DNA of 64,000 bases from Hexactinellida sp. DTS-2022 (GCA_028753945.1 JAPNXP010000001.1:12080501-12144500), one strand, 5' to 3'. Shown: positions 11,075 to 22,134, numbered from the stretch's first letter. Translations and numbers: made by a program. The notes: generated from the letters alone by a model not told the origin.

Positions 11075-11640
11075 ACGTAAAACTGTTTCTAAAGAAATTA
11101 AACTTGCTAACAACAAGGAAAAAAGTTTCAAAAGGCAATGAATGATAACGTTGATAGTTGTTTAAAACTAAACGACACAGAAAAAGTAAAAGCTTTTAAT
11201 GGATTTGTGCAGAATGTGTTACAGTTAAGAGGAGGAAGAACATAATGAATATGTTTAGCAAACTGTAAACAATCTTCAAAATGGAATCTGAAATAATGGA
11301 CAATAAGCAAACTACTTTGGAAGTTTTCAGGTTAAAAATTATAATGTCTCAACAAGTACATACTTCCATCTGAAATACTATTTAAATTGAAACAAATTCC
11401 CAATTAATTTTCTGATGTAGGCGATTTTATATTTCCTTGGAAGGAGAATACTATAACTCCTTTATCTGGAAAGCTACAATCTGAATATTTTGGGAAAGAC
11501 ACACTATTTAAAGTAAAAATGAATGAAGATATCGAAAAGTATGACGCAATTTCGTCATCTAAGGAAATATTCACATTTTTCCATCCCAAAGGTGAAATCC
11601 TTTGAGCCTAAACAAATTAAATTAGAGGTTTCCCAGGATT
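11075..11640 (+). pseudogene. Decayed VLIG-like GTPase paralogue fragment
   Basis: Plus-strand frames align, with stops and shifts, to the intact VLIG-like protein at 972-7643. One segment reads VKAFNGFVQNVL where the intact protein has TEAFEEIWGKC. Another reads TIFKMESEIMDNK where it has TIFKMETKTMENK. A third reads DFIFPWKENTITPL, then SEYFGKDTLFKV, where it has ENFIYPCMQNNIPI and FEYLGKDTLYTV. The order is conserved and corresponds to roughly residues 1255-1400 of the intact copy. The GTPase domain is missing. This is a truncated second copy, older than the intact gene judging by divergence. Confidence 0.75.
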
Positions 11641-11859
11641 AGCAGCTAGTATTAAATTAATAACATTATAAATTGAAATGTAAACTTTAATGCAATCATA
11701 AATAATAATGGAATAGCTTCAGAATAAAGACAGCAAAAACAAAATATTCCGCAACACGATGCAGAAGAGTAAAAAAATAAGATTAATAGAAATGAAGAAA
11801 TATAGTCAGACAAAAAATTATTGAAATAGTAAATGAATTCAAAAATAATTCCTGAATAA

Positions 11860-12280
11860 GTACTTTGCTTATCGAAATGGCGATTAGCTAAAACCAATTC
11901 TTCGTGTCCCTCCAATTGTGATAGGAAGTAAGGAGAAAAAGGTGACTTTACAGATTTAAGTTTCCTCTTAATACACAAGGTTACAGTAATCTGGCAGAAG
12001 AGTAGCCCGACAACGATTAAAATAATTACAACAATATTATCAGTAGAAAAAAATTAACGCAATATAGATGAATCACCTGTGCTGTTATGACAACCTCCGT
12101 TATTTTAATGCTACTAGGATCTGGGATAGAGCACTCTGGGGATGCATTCTTTACGTATCCAGGGAGACAGGAACATTAGTATGAGCCTATTGTGTTGCTA
12201 CAGTTGTGGGAACAGCTTCAATTGGCCAGAAGGCACTCATTGAAGTCAATAGAAAAGAGTGTCATTCGCATTATAGAATC
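11860..12280 (-). pseudogene. EGF-transmembrane receptor remnant, C-terminal part
   Basis: The minus strand reads a calcium-binding EGF module, DFNECLLAN then SCSHNCSNTIGSY then CSCLPGYVKN, interrupted by two in-frame stops. A hydrophobic single-pass segment follows (NIVVIILIVVGLLF) at about 12010-12050, followed by a basic stop-transfer KRKLK. The cytoplasmic side continues about 40 residues before dissolving into low complexity. With 13066-13403 it forms one broken receptor gene. The extracellular half is separated from this part by the hAT-like insert at 12290-13075. Whether a kinase domain once followed is unknown. Confidence 0.6.
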
Positions 12281-12289
12281 CTTCGGAAC

Positions 12290-13075
12290 AGTGGTGGAAT
12301 AAGGGGAGGGGCGGATGGGGCGGTCACCCGGGTCCCGAGCCTAAAGGGGGCCCAATAGGCCAATACATAGCTGTAATATTTGTATTGAGAAATGTGTTGC
12401 ATTATATGTTTGAGTAGTGAAGCAATAACATGATAATGATAGTTTAATTGAGTTTGAATAGTGAAAAATAACAATGATACAATTAATAGACAGCACACCT
12501 TAAAAGTAACAAGCCTAGTCCTGATCTACTTTACATTGAATTTTTCGAGTCCAAATATATTCTCCACTTCACAGTAATGCATCCTATTCACAAGTCGGGG
12601 GCAACTAAAAGAAAAGAAAGTCACCTTCGCGAAGAGCATGAAACGTTTAAACTTCCTAAACGAGACAAATTCTCCAACTTACAATCACAATTCCAAGAAT
12701 TGTCAGCCGAAGACTATGAGCTTTCTACTTCAACATGTTCCTTTGTACTTCTTGGCGATTCATTTGTATCTAGTTAAAACAAATTACTTGCAGTATGGGA
12801 CTCCAGTTTTATCGAGTCAGAGTATCAAGTTCAGAGGTTGTAGAAGAGCAACACGCTTTTCACTCAGAAAGAAATACAACTTGTGAATAACATTTGGTTG
12901 TGGGACGATATATCAGAAGACTTACGAATTCATTGGATAGCAAAAGGTAGTGAAGATTGTAGAAACAATTGTAACGACCCTATACGATAATATTCAGGGG
13001 TGTCCTCAAAGAAACTCCTAAAGGCCCGTGGTTGATGTCCGTCCGGGGCCCAATATACCCTTAATCCGTCTCTGG
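12290..13075. mobile_element. hAT-like insert with a ZMYM1-like coding fragment
   Basis: About 0.8 kb between two halves of an EGF-receptor pseudogene. The left end CAGTGGTGGAATAAGG and the reverse complement of the right end (CAGAGACGGATTAAGGG) are similar inverted ends of hAT style. A 66-codon plus-strand frame at 12577-12777 begins with a KSGATKRKES segment resembling the N-terminus of ZMYM1-like hAT proteins. No clean 8-bp TSD could be found by eye, so boundaries are approximate. Confidence 0.5.
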
Positions 13076-13403
13076 ACAGGAGCACTTATAGGAACCTTGC
13101 GTGTTAGTGCAGTTTCCTGACAAATGGCACTGTCCTCACACTCGTTAATTTCATTACATATTTCACTGACGGAGTATGATTCTTCCGGAAAAACGCACTC
13201 ACAACCATCTACATATCGACTCTATTCCAGTTCTCTCCCGCACACTCAATGGATTTATTGAAACATTGGTAGCTACGGGCTTCACAGTTGGTGTAGAGAG
13301 TTGGATCGTTATATACTCGAACAAAATCCCAAATACAAGCCTGGTTATTTAGGAATACGTAATTCCAAATTGTTGCAATTGTGTAATCCAATAATTCTCG
13401 CAT
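13066..13403 (-). pseudogene. EGF-like receptor remnant, N-terminal part
   Basis: A 64-codon minus-strand frame (13209-13403) has five cysteines and no recognised domain. In another frame it continues as VDGCECVFPEES and INECEDSAICQ, and in a third frame as GNCTNTQGSYKCSCPE. The INEC...GxCTNTxGSYxCxCP pattern is a calcium-binding EGF module carrying frameshifts. Orientation and domain type match 11860-12280 on the far side of the inserted element, so both are likely parts of one dead gene. Confidence 0.55.
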
Positions 13404-13798
13404 GTACAGTTTTAATGCTAGTCCGTAGCAAATAGAGATAGATCAACTTTGGGAAATGTTCAATGCTTTTAAGTTCTAGATATTAAGTGTCATAACCGCT
13501 GAGAAATAATATGTATCAAAAGTTCCATTAAACATTCTCCAAGATGTTCCTGGATAAATCCTAGTTAGTTGTCTTTAGCTCGAATTTCCTTTTGTAATAA
13601 TATCATTACACACAGCCACTTCATTCACAAACAGTAAATCGGATGGTAACACAAACCATCCCAAACTATTAGGATATGAAAATATATGTCTCTAATGAGG
13701 AATTTAATAGCAAATGTATCTCAATGCGGAAATATTCATTAATGAAAGTATTTTATACTTTAAATGAATCTGTATGCAATTGATAGATACATTTTAGT
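13404..13798. other. Non-coding spacer
   Basis: AT-rich. It may include further decayed upstream exons of the EGF-receptor remnant, but nothing is readable. Confidence 0.3.
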
Positions 13799-13806
13799 GG
13801 TACATA

Positions 13807-13957
13807 CAGTGCCGACTTTAGCTCTTTCGGCGCCCCACGCAAAAATATCTTGGCCCCCGCGTTCTCCATCAAGTACGAATTGAATATGTAATTTTCGCAC
13901 CTAAATCATGGCACCCCACGCGGTTGCGTGTGTTTCGTGTGCCTAAAGCCGGCCCTT
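13807..13957. mobile_element. 151-bp hAT-like MITE with 8-bp TSD
   Basis: Inverted ends CAGTGCCGACTTTAG (left) and AAGGGCCGGCTTTAG (reverse complement of right). It is flanked by the direct repeat GGTACATA at 13799-13806 and 13958-13965. An 8-bp TSD is characteristic of hAT elements. Confidence 0.75.
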
Positions 13958-13965
13958 GGTACATA

Positions 13966-14266
13966 CATACATAACTTAAAGTTTATTATTATTATTATTA
14001 TTATTTTGTTTCTATAGCATTGCTTGGCACAAATTTCCTATCAACTAAGAACAAATTACTTGAATATATTCAAGATAAATTTTAGAGTTTAAATATTATT
14101 GTTTGAATATTTCCCCTTACCCTATAATTTGTATCAAACTGATGTGCAATTGAATAACCAATCCTATTTTCTACAAAATGACTAATATAACTTTTTTGAA
14201 ATGTTTAAAATGAGAGTTCAAGATCATATAATTTGAATAAAATATTTTCATTAAATCAAAGTGTAG
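13966..14266. other. AT-rich spacer with (ATT)n microsatellite
   Basis: A (TTA/ATT)n run of about 24 bp lies at 13982-14006. The rest is AT-rich without recognised features. Confidence 0.6.
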
Positions 14267-14275
14267 ATTTTTTAA

Positions 14276-15498
14276 GGGGCTGACTGAATAGTGGAATCTA
14301 GTGGAATCTAGTGGAATCCAGTGGAATCTAGTGGAATCTAGGGTGACTGAATGGTGGAATCTAGTGGAATCCAGTGGAATCTAGTGGAATCTAGTGGAAT
14401 TACTAAATTTTAGTGGAATTGACTGAACGGTGGAATCGAGTGGATTTTCTAAAAACCGACTGAACAGTGGAATCGAGTGGAATCTTTGACTGAATAGTGG
14501 AATCGAGTGGAATCTAGTGGAATCCAGTGGAATCTAGTGGAATCTAGGGTGACTGAATGGTGGAATCTAGTGGAATCCAGTGGAATCTAGTGGAATCTAG
14601 TGGAATTACTAAATTTTAGTGGAATTGACTGAACGGTGGAATCGAGTGGATTTTCTAAAAACCGACTGAACAGTGGAATCGAGTGGAATCTTTGACTGAA
14701 TAGTGGAATCGAGTGGAATCGAGTGGAATTTGACTGAATAGTGGAATCGAGTGGAATCGAGTGGAATTTGACTGAATAGTGGAATCGAGTGGAATTTGAT
14801 TAAATTGTTAAACACTACGTATATGCTATAAGCTACGTGTGTATCATATTACGTTAATTTTCGCCCATGTAAAATTGTTTGCAATGATTAAACTAGTGTT
14901 GTGCATGAAGTGGCACAATATGATACTATATTAGTATTCTTACTAATCATCTCTATTGAACTGCCCAATGAATACCAACTGGATTTGATAAGGAATTGTT
15001 GATAAATAATGTTAATAAGATGTGTCTAAATAACATGGTAACAAAGTCTAACTAATAAATCCTATTGTGTCACTTCATGCACAACACTCGAGTCGTTCAA
15101 TCATTGCAAACAATTTTACATGGGCGAAAATTAACGTAATATGATACACACGTAGCTTATAGCATATACGTAGTGTTTAACAATTTAATCAAATTCCACT
15201 CGATTCCACTATTCAGTCAAATTCCACTCGATTCCACTCGATTCCACTATTCAGTCAAAGATTCCACTCGATTCCACTGTTCAGTCGGTTTTTAGAAAAT
15301 CCACTCGATTCCACCGTTCAGTCAATTCCACTAAAATATAGTAATTCCACTAGATTCCACTGGATTCCACTAGATTCCACCATTCAGTCACCCTAGATTC
15401 CACTAGATTCCACTGGATTCCACTAGGTTCCACTAGATTCCACTAGATTCCACTGGATTCCACTAGATTCCACTAGATTCCACTATTCAGTCAGCCCC
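14276..15498. mobile_element. 1.2-kb foldback element with GTGGAATC array and 9-bp TSD
   Basis: The ends are GGGGCTGACTGAATAGTGGA and its reverse complement. Perfect 9-bp direct repeats ATTTTTTAA flank it at 14267-14275 and 15499-15507. Each arm is built of ten-base units (GTGGAATCTA, GTGGAATCGA, GTGGAATCCA) punctuated by TGACTGAATAG or TGACTGAACGG. The inner arms (about 14800-14927 and 15059-15185) are also complementary. The unique centre, about 130 bp, has no coding capacity. A 9-bp TSD with long internally repetitive TIRs is typical of non-autonomous MULE/foldback elements. Confidence 0.85.
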
Positions 15499-15507
15499 AT
15501 TTTTTAA

Positions 15508-15815
15508 TAGATGCTCTTATTAGTTTGGGAACAGTAACTTTTGAATAAATTTTGATTACTTATAGAAATCTGAATAGCTGATCTCGGTTGATAGATCGAG
15601 GAGGGAAGGAACTTAAATCAATTTATCAATTCAGCTGTTGAAAGTGTAGGGGCTGTAAAAATGTTTAAGTCGACAACAATCAGGTTAGAAGGGAGAGTTT
15701 AGAGAGATTAAAACTGGTGCTATAAAAGGATCTTATTACATTAATTGTAGTCTCGAATAGATAGCCATACATCTCAGAGGGATCAAATTTTCACAAAGAT
15801 TTGATCCCCCCAAAG
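15508..15815. other. Non-coding spacer
   Basis: No gene or repeat recognised. Confidence 0.3.
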
Positions 15816-15876
15816 TTAAGTGAAATTAATTAGGCGGACTGTGTTTCGTGACTGACGCCTAATTAATTTCACTTAA
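15816..15876. repeat. Perfect 21-bp-stem hairpin
   Basis: The arms at 15816-15836 and 15856-15876 are perfect reverse complements around a 19-base loop. It begins TTAAGTGAAATTAATTAGGC. It is probably a minimal MITE or a hairpin relic; no TSD is evident. Confidence 0.8.
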
Positions 15877-15957
15877 ATACCTGGAGCTAGAGAAAGGATA
15901 ATTCCGGTAATATTTCTACATCGCGGAATGAAATGTAGGAATTTCCACAAAAAAGGG

Positions 15958-16596
15958 TTTACCATATATACTCTAATAGTACCCCCTATTCGAATAATCG
16001 CCTACCTCCAATAATAGCCCCCCCCCCAAATTAGCAAATACAAATTTACTACCGGCACCCTGAGTAAATTTCTTTATCTAATATTAGTCGCAATACGATT
16101 ATCAACCGACTCTACTAAATAAATTAGGGCTGAAACGAATATACCGAATATTCGAATATTCGTTCGAAATGATTGAACGAATATTCGTTCGTTTGCAAAC
16201 GAATATTCGTTAACAAATTTTGGGCAACAACAAGACTTTTGTATAGCTGAGAAATATTGTAAATATATATTCCCACTTAAACTAGCTGATTATTAGTCAA
16301 CTTGTGTATAATACACTTTGTGACTATTATTATACCATTCTAACATTATCAAAAACCTATTTTCAAATGTATTTTGTCTCTTGAAATTGATTTAATGCTT
16401 AGTCATCCAAACGAACGAATATTCGAATATTCGTTCGTTTAGAAAAAGGTTCGTTCGTTACATTTCGAATATTCGTTTCAGCCCTAAAATAAATTGTATC
16501 AACATGTGATATTCTCGAAAAGTAACAAAAATTATTGGTAAAGAATGGCCTAAAAACAATAATCGCCTAGGCTACTATTCGAATAAATACGGTATT
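15958..16596. mobile_element. MITE with TACCRTATWTAYTC-type ends, interrupted
   Basis: The left end (TACCATATATACTCTAATAG) and the reverse complement of the right end (TACCGTATTTATTCGAATAG) are imperfect inverted repeats. Both lead into GGCGATTATT blocks. The element is split by the hAT-like MITE at 16125-16486. Autonomous family unknown. Confidence 0.6.
16125..16486. mobile_element. 362-bp hAT MITE nested in another MITE, 8-bp TSD
   Basis: The ends are TAGGGCTGAAACGAATAT and its reverse complement. The direct repeat AAATAAAT flanks it at 16117-16124 and 16487-16494. The interior carries several CGAATATTCG palindromes. It is a classic hAT signature. Confidence 0.85.
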
Positions 16597-16713
16597 CCTA
16601 CACTACTTAGAAGTGAGCAATGTGGGAACATTCATACTACATTGCCGGAACATACATATTTGAATTATGGGTTGGATTATACACTCTACAAATGCATTCC
16701 CAAATCCATAATA

Positions 16714-16885
16714 CAGTAAATGCTCGTTAGTACGAACACTAGAACACGGTTAATAGGTTTTCCGATTAATCCAAAACTATTCAGTCCCCTTTTTAAGGAG
16801 TTATCAATATAATGACAACGGTTAATACGAATTTCGGACAAGGAGAACATATTTAGAAGGTCCTTCGTGTACGTATTAAGAGATT
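16714..16885. mobile_element. pogo-like MITE, family 2 (partial)
   Basis: It starts at TA|CAGTAAATGCTCGTTAGTAC and continues with GGTTAATACGAATTTC and GGACAAGGAGAAC blocks. It belongs to the family also seen at 31875, 33318, 45421, 49895 and 57061. The right end is degraded. Confidence 0.6.
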
Positions 16886-17139
16886 AACTTAGTTTTAATC
16901 ACAATACCTGTATTATTAATAAAGAAGTGATTTAAGAGAAGTAATTACTTGTATCTTGCATTAATTTAAATTTCTTAAATTTTAGCTCAATTTTCGGAAT
17001 GCCGCATTTTGAATTTCTGAGGCAGCTATTGCTGTCTCAGTAGCGGTTAGTTAGACACAGGGAAGTAGCAATTGATAATTTCTGAAATTATGCACAGCTC
17101 AATAGCATCCTGCATTATTGGATCAAAACTTGTTTGCAT

Positions 17140-17300
17140 ATCTATATATTAAAAGAGGAATTGTTGTGTGTTTGTTTGTTTGGATGTTTGTCCGTAATTA
17201 ATTGGAAAGACTACGAGTCCCAGAAAGCTGAAAATTTGTATACAGGGGTAATTTTGTACTGCGACAACGATCTATTGGTTTTTGAATCAAAATAACGGGA
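17140..17300 (+). repeat. Dispersed repeat (TTTGTTTGTTTG-type), copy 1
   Basis: Shares a block of about 160 bp with the inverted copy at 23775-23935. It includes a TTTGTTTGTTTGG run, ACTACGAGTCCCAGAAAGCT and TTTGTATACAGGGGTAATTT. Class unknown; no TIR is visible. The distribution suggests a non-autonomous element (SINE or Helitron-type). Confidence 0.65.
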
Positions 17301-17678
17301 TTATGACGTCACAGTTGCGAAAAACAGATATTTTGTACTAGCTTCCCAATTTTGCTCCGATCTGTAGAAAATTCAAATCATTAGACGTACACTAAATTTC
17401 TACACCTGATAGCAGTTCACGAATTCCCATTTTACTTCTGATTGTGACACAGTTAATTAATTAGTCCCTGCACTAATCAACCATAAATAGTGTATCGTAC
17501 CAACAAAGGTATAGCAAAGTGCAAAATCGATTTTCGATTGTGTTCTATTGCAAACAATTCAAGTAAGAGTGATTAACGAAAGTTATTAGTTCAAAATGTA
17601 TCATATTATTCTTAGCACTATGTGGGTGATCTGATTTGTTTGGTTAACAAGACTATCAATAAATCAAATATTTTACAA
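17301..17678. other. Non-coding spacer
   Basis: AT-rich and may contain the rest of the dispersed repeat that begins at 17140. No gene seen. Confidence 0.3.
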
Positions 17679-17679
17679 C

Positions 17680-17784
17680 CCTGGATTTAACCTCTGCATA
17701 ATAATGGTTTAATGGTGAGAATAAGACCGCAAAGCGGTCTTATTCTCATCTTTAAACCATTATTATGCAGAGATTAAATCCAGG
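17680..17784. repeat. 105-bp hairpin palindrome
   Basis: Two arms of about 50 bp are nearly perfect reverse complements, with the outermost sequence CCTGGATTTAACCTCTGCAT. They meet at AAGACCGCAAAGCGGTCTT with almost no loop. One or two mismatches (GTGAGAATAA against TTATTCTCAT). It is likely a hairpin MITE. Confidence 0.85.
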
Positions 17785-18079
17785 CTAAGTAAATTACTTT
17801 GCAATATAATATACTGAATTAAATAATTGCGTATAATTTATCAGCCACGGGTTTCAATTTATTTGAGCTAACAAGCTAACCTTTTAATGGAGCTGAAATG
17901 AGCTACCTTAATTAAGAATTATTGAGCCAAAATATCATATATTATTAACTAATAATTAATAACTACTGTGATAAGTAATGAGAATAGCATACATAACACA
18001 TCATTTCCCAAACAGATTACATTAACGAATCACAACCCAGAATGAATTTAAGCGCGCGTTAAGTAGTGTGTGTAATATA

Positions 18080-18989
18080 CTAGCCACAGGTTAACTTATT
18101 TATTAGAATAACTTCAATAAAAGAGTTAAAACTGAGATTTAAGTTCAAACATTGAACTCTATGATTATGTAATTCAGCTATATATATTCTATTCTTGTCG
18201 GTGGAAACATCAAGTCCTGTTGGTGAGTCAAACTGTAATTCATTCTTTCCTTTAAGCCCAACTGAGTTTAAGAATTTCCCTTCAGTAGAATATACATTGA
18301 GACAATGAGAGTTAAACTGTGAGACATATATCTTGTGCTGTTTGATACAAATACCAAAGTGGTGTGTTCATCTTATCGCTGAATTGGAAAACAAAATCAA
18401 ACGATTTGTTATAAACTTGTATACGATTATTGCTTAAATCACAAATATAAATATAATTATTCACAGGATTAATAGCTATAGCAGTAGGATGCCTGAACAC
18501 ACCAGGTGAAGAAGATCGCTCTTCGCTGTGTTTCCCAAATACCGCAACAGGGTCTCCTATCTGCTTGTAGTCTCGTACTCCTTCCTTCGCAGCATTAAGT
18601 CGTATCTCACCTGCTACACTCAGTTTCTCATCTAGCTCTACGTCCCATTCCAACGACACACTCTGGTAGCTATATTTTGCTGACTGTAGCTTTATTTCTA
18701 ACGCCGCAATGCGTGCATTAATAGGCGCTAACGACTGATCGAGAACATCTTGGTTCTCATTCTCCGTAAGAGAATCCCTGAGAGCATCCTTCGAACTCGA
18801 CAGTCGTTTGATCTGTAGCATTATTCCCTCTCCCGTGTGCTCATCCGCTAGTCTCTGCAGTTCTGCCAGCAGATCGGCCTCTCGGGCCTGCAGTGCCAGG
18901 TGAGCTCTCAGGAACTTAGCTCGTATATCGCTACGCACTATCTCCACGCGGGAGAGGAAGCTATCTCCCTCGCTACCAGCACTAGCCAT
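18080..18989 (-). pseudogene. Coiled-coil NHL-repeat protein, frameshifted and truncated
   Basis: ATG at 18989 opens a 225-codon frame. A charged coiled-coil of about 140 residues (RADxLLAELQRLADEH type) precedes an NHL repeat (FRHPTAIAINP, then YIYICDLSNNRIQVY). The frame is lost at about 18360, where CCACTTTGG appears to carry one extra base. In the next frame the family sequence resumes (FGICIKQHKIYVSQ, FDSPTGLDVSTDKNRIYIAE, HNHRVQCLNLNL) up to a stop at 18080-18082. The last repeats of the propeller are missing. There is no RING or B-box. Homologues lie at 47450-48757, 51563-51795 and 53648-56370. NHL propellers usually bind protein or RNA. Confidence 0.8.
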
Positions 18990-20990
18990 TGATAGTGCAC
19001 TGCTAATGGATACTAATACAACTCCTTATATAATCAACCAACCTGTTTATTGGACAATGTAGTTAATCTATATATCACTCAGTATTAGATGTATTTAATA
19101 AATTAATAATTACAGATGTCCATTCGCATTGAATTTTCGCTACAAATTATCAATCGTAATAGCATGAGACTTTTACGGCTGCAGTAAATACACTGACCTA
19201 TTTCTGATATAGGTTATATTTCATGTTGCATAACCTATTTATATTGGGTATGTATCAGGCTTATCAAAAATCCCGCACTGTCAGGTCATTTCAAATTATT
19301 TTCGAATAGCAGCAATGCTTATTATATTATATTTGCAAATTACAACTTAACATAATGACAATCATGCTCCTAATGACAATTTCGCTAATTACATATCACA
19401 AGTTGAATTGAATCACTAATCAAAAAATTTAAATCCAACCGAGGGGGCATTTTGATAGGCAAAAAAGTTCACGTCAGATCAATCAAGGCGATTAAAGAAT
19501 AGGTCAGGTCACTCGAGGTGAGGACTCAAGTCAGGACAGGTTATGAGCTGACCTTTTACAAGCCTGGTTTGTATACACACCAACCCTCCGTTCTAGTGTG
19601 TTTCTTCATTAATCACTCAACCTCTACACGGCATCGCCTAGCTTAAAAAGTGCACACTGTTCATTCTACTCTCAAAAACGTTTATATATAACACTCTTTC
19701 CTGCTAAATATTTTAGAATTCTACAAGCCCGAAGGGCGACGCCGAATTGGTTTTGCCCTGGGTGGAGATGTACCGAATCCACTGTAGTACAAGTACAATA
19801 CAGATATTATGTAGTCAGGATTGTTAAAATAGATACAGATTTACATCAAAATGATAATCATTCGCCCCAAAAATATTGTAATTAGGGGAGCAAATTGCCA
19901 CTTCCCTACAGAAAATTTCACAGCCCTATCAAAACTTCAAAAAATTTCGCCTTCCTCTCCATATCACGCTTTTTGACATTACAAATAGGATGGTCTGCCA
20001 CGCATTGGTTTAACCCCCTTGGAACAATCTATTAGCAAGTCTTGCTAAATTGTAACCGCTCTATTAGCAAGGCCGTAATTTATTAAAAACCGACTAGCTT
20101 TTAAGACACCAAATTTGCCCTACTATACACGACATCCTGGCCCTACGAAGCCATATCTGCAGCCTAGGTACTGAATAGGAATGATAAAAGGGGCAGCCAA
20201 TGACGGAGATGACTATCCGGGTGGGATTAGTTATGCTCGTTAAAACTCATGCAGGATCACAACTAGAGGACACTTAAAGCAGGGATGTCAAACATACGAT
20301 TCGCAGGGCGAATCCAGTCCACAAAACGATTTTACCTGGCAATACAAATGTGCACAACTCATATTACAGTAATTATATATTAATCGATGCAATGATTTGA
20401 AATTTCCCAGCTGGAATATTTGAGGGAGCTATGTGGCCCGGTGTAACTCTATAAGTGACCAGCAAGACATAACTGATCAGGGATCAGTTAAAGTCGCCAT
20501 AACTGATACCCAATTGCGATAACTGACGACTACAACTACGCATACTTAGTAATATTAGCCATAACGCCTCCGGGATAAACTTGGCGACCATAACTTAATC
20601 GGCCCTGATTGGATAATGGACCAGTCGCGAACTACCTGTCCCCTGAAGTAAATTATCCCCGAGAGGGGGGCAAATCAATATTAACTAACTTTCCTCCCAA
20701 TGATGCAATTTGTGCTCCATCCTGCCCTCCATATCACAACAAACCGTGATTGGAGAGTCATGTACTGTAAAATCTCATTAACAGCAAACATAATTTACTG
20801 TAGAGCCAATCGGCAATTCTGGGCCGACGGGTTATTACAGCCTTATTAATACGGGCACCAGGGGGTTGTGAAGATTTGTGCATTTGTGTGCTGTGCCCCA
20901 AGTTCCGCACCCTGGCTACGCCTCTGCCCAAGGGGTCCACTCAGTTCTCTCTAATAGTCGACATGGCTCGATTTGCCCAATGGTGGACTA
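18990..20990. other. 2-kb non-coding region with repeat fragments
   Basis: No coding signal. A hAT-like scrap lies at about 20285-20340 (AGGGATGTCAAACATACG then CAGGGCGAATCC). A CCTGGCTACGCCTCTG scrap at about 20910 is related to the MITE at 9961. A short inverted pair TTCTCTCTAATAGTC / GACTATTAGAGAGAA lies at 20945-20999; its relative is at 48937-48985. Confidence 0.5.
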
Positions 20991-21004
20991 TTAGAGAGAA
21001 CATA

Positions 21005-21788
21005 CTGTAGTACATTAGATGTTTTGTTCGGATCACAAAGGTTTGGCCGTGACCTTCGTTATATAAGGCCATACTACTGAGTAGATTTTGCTGGACCATG
21101 GATTACTTATTATTTGCATTTAATTCTTTATCTGGTAATACACTCATTATCTCAAAAATATAGAAGTTAGGCCTAGAAAATGTATTATCAATGAATAGGA
21201 AGTTACCAATTGCGGATAGATCAGTACTAGCATAGTTTACTTAAAATAGATAGTTTTTGAGTTATGGCTCATTTTAAGAAATATATGCATTTCCCTGGCA
21301 ACCGAGGAATGTGTCAACATTCCATTTATAATTTCGATATATTTCATTCAACGAGTTATGGACTTCCTCATGTTCCAATTTTGAACATTTATAACGCGTT
21401 TAACTATGTTAAAAGCAGGCTATAAAAACACGATAATTCCCACGAAAAATAGCGATTACGTAATCAAATGGTGATATATCACCATTCTAAAGGGTGTTAT
21501 GTATGCCTTGATATCATGTCCTAACTTCCTATATAATTATAATGCATTTCTCAGGTCTGTCAATACTAGCTATTGAGATAAAGATGTCAGCTAATAATCA
21601 ATGGCCTTTAAGTAATCCATGGTTCGGAGTAGTAGTAAGGCCTTATATAACGAAGGTCACGGTTTGGCTAACTTTGGTTCGGATCATCGAGGTTCTCATT
21701 TTATAGATGCCTATAGACTTCACTAATCAGAACGAATTCAATAATCGGACAGAAAATTATGAATCAGAACACCCTGTCGGATTGGTAC
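21005..21788. mobile_element. pogo-like MITE family 1, split by a nested MITE
   Basis: 21005-21047 and 21662-21788 together reproduce the right two thirds of the MITE at 8099-8374. Shared blocks include GTAGTACATTAGATG, TTGGTTCGGAT, TCGAGGTT, ACTTCACTAATCAGAAC and GAATCAGAACACC. The two pieces are separated by the 614-bp element at 21048-21661. The left TIR is missing and the right TIR is degraded. Confidence 0.75.
21048..21661. mobile_element. 614-bp TIR element nested in a pogo-like MITE
   Basis: The ends are CGTGACCTTCGTTATATAAG and its reverse complement. The direct repeat GTTTGGC flanks it at 21041-21047 and 21662-21668; eight bases if the adjoining G is counted. The interior is non-coding. 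The same family forms the core of the 1.77-kb palindrome at 54002-55772, which shares interior blocks such as CAACCGAGGAATGTGTCAAC and TTATAACGCGTTTAACTATG. Confidence 0.85.
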
Positions 21789-22134
21789 TGTGATGACGGG
21801 CTGACAGGAGTGCACTAGAGGGATCCTAGTGTAGGTGGGTTATGCTTAGTACCTGTGGTAGGAGAACGGCATGGCTCACTGGTAACTAGAACTATGATGT
21901 GGTGAGCATGAGACACCGTAAATGTATCTCACACCCACCGGGATACTACATGTGGTGGAAGTGGTTTCGTCCTATCACAAGGACTCATCAGGAGGGTAAC
22001 CCTCGACCACACTACAACTGGTCTACTCCAGTTCTAGTTACCAGTGAGCCATGCCGTTCTCCTACCACAGGTACTAAGCACAACTCACCTACACTAGGAT
22101 CCCTCTAGTGCACTCCTGTCAGCCCGTCATCACA
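21789..22134. mobile_element. 346-bp MITE with 108-bp inverted repeats
   Basis: The left arm begins TGTGATGACGGGCTGACAGG; the right arm is its near-perfect reverse complement ending CCCGTCATCACA. The arms run to about TAACTAGAACT. They enclose a unique centre of about 130 bp. No TSD is obvious. It is more GC-rich than its surroundings. Confidence 0.8.

Noticed and set aside
14609-14815. Open frame in the GTGGAATC array
   Set aside because: Translation of a simple repeat inside a foldback element.
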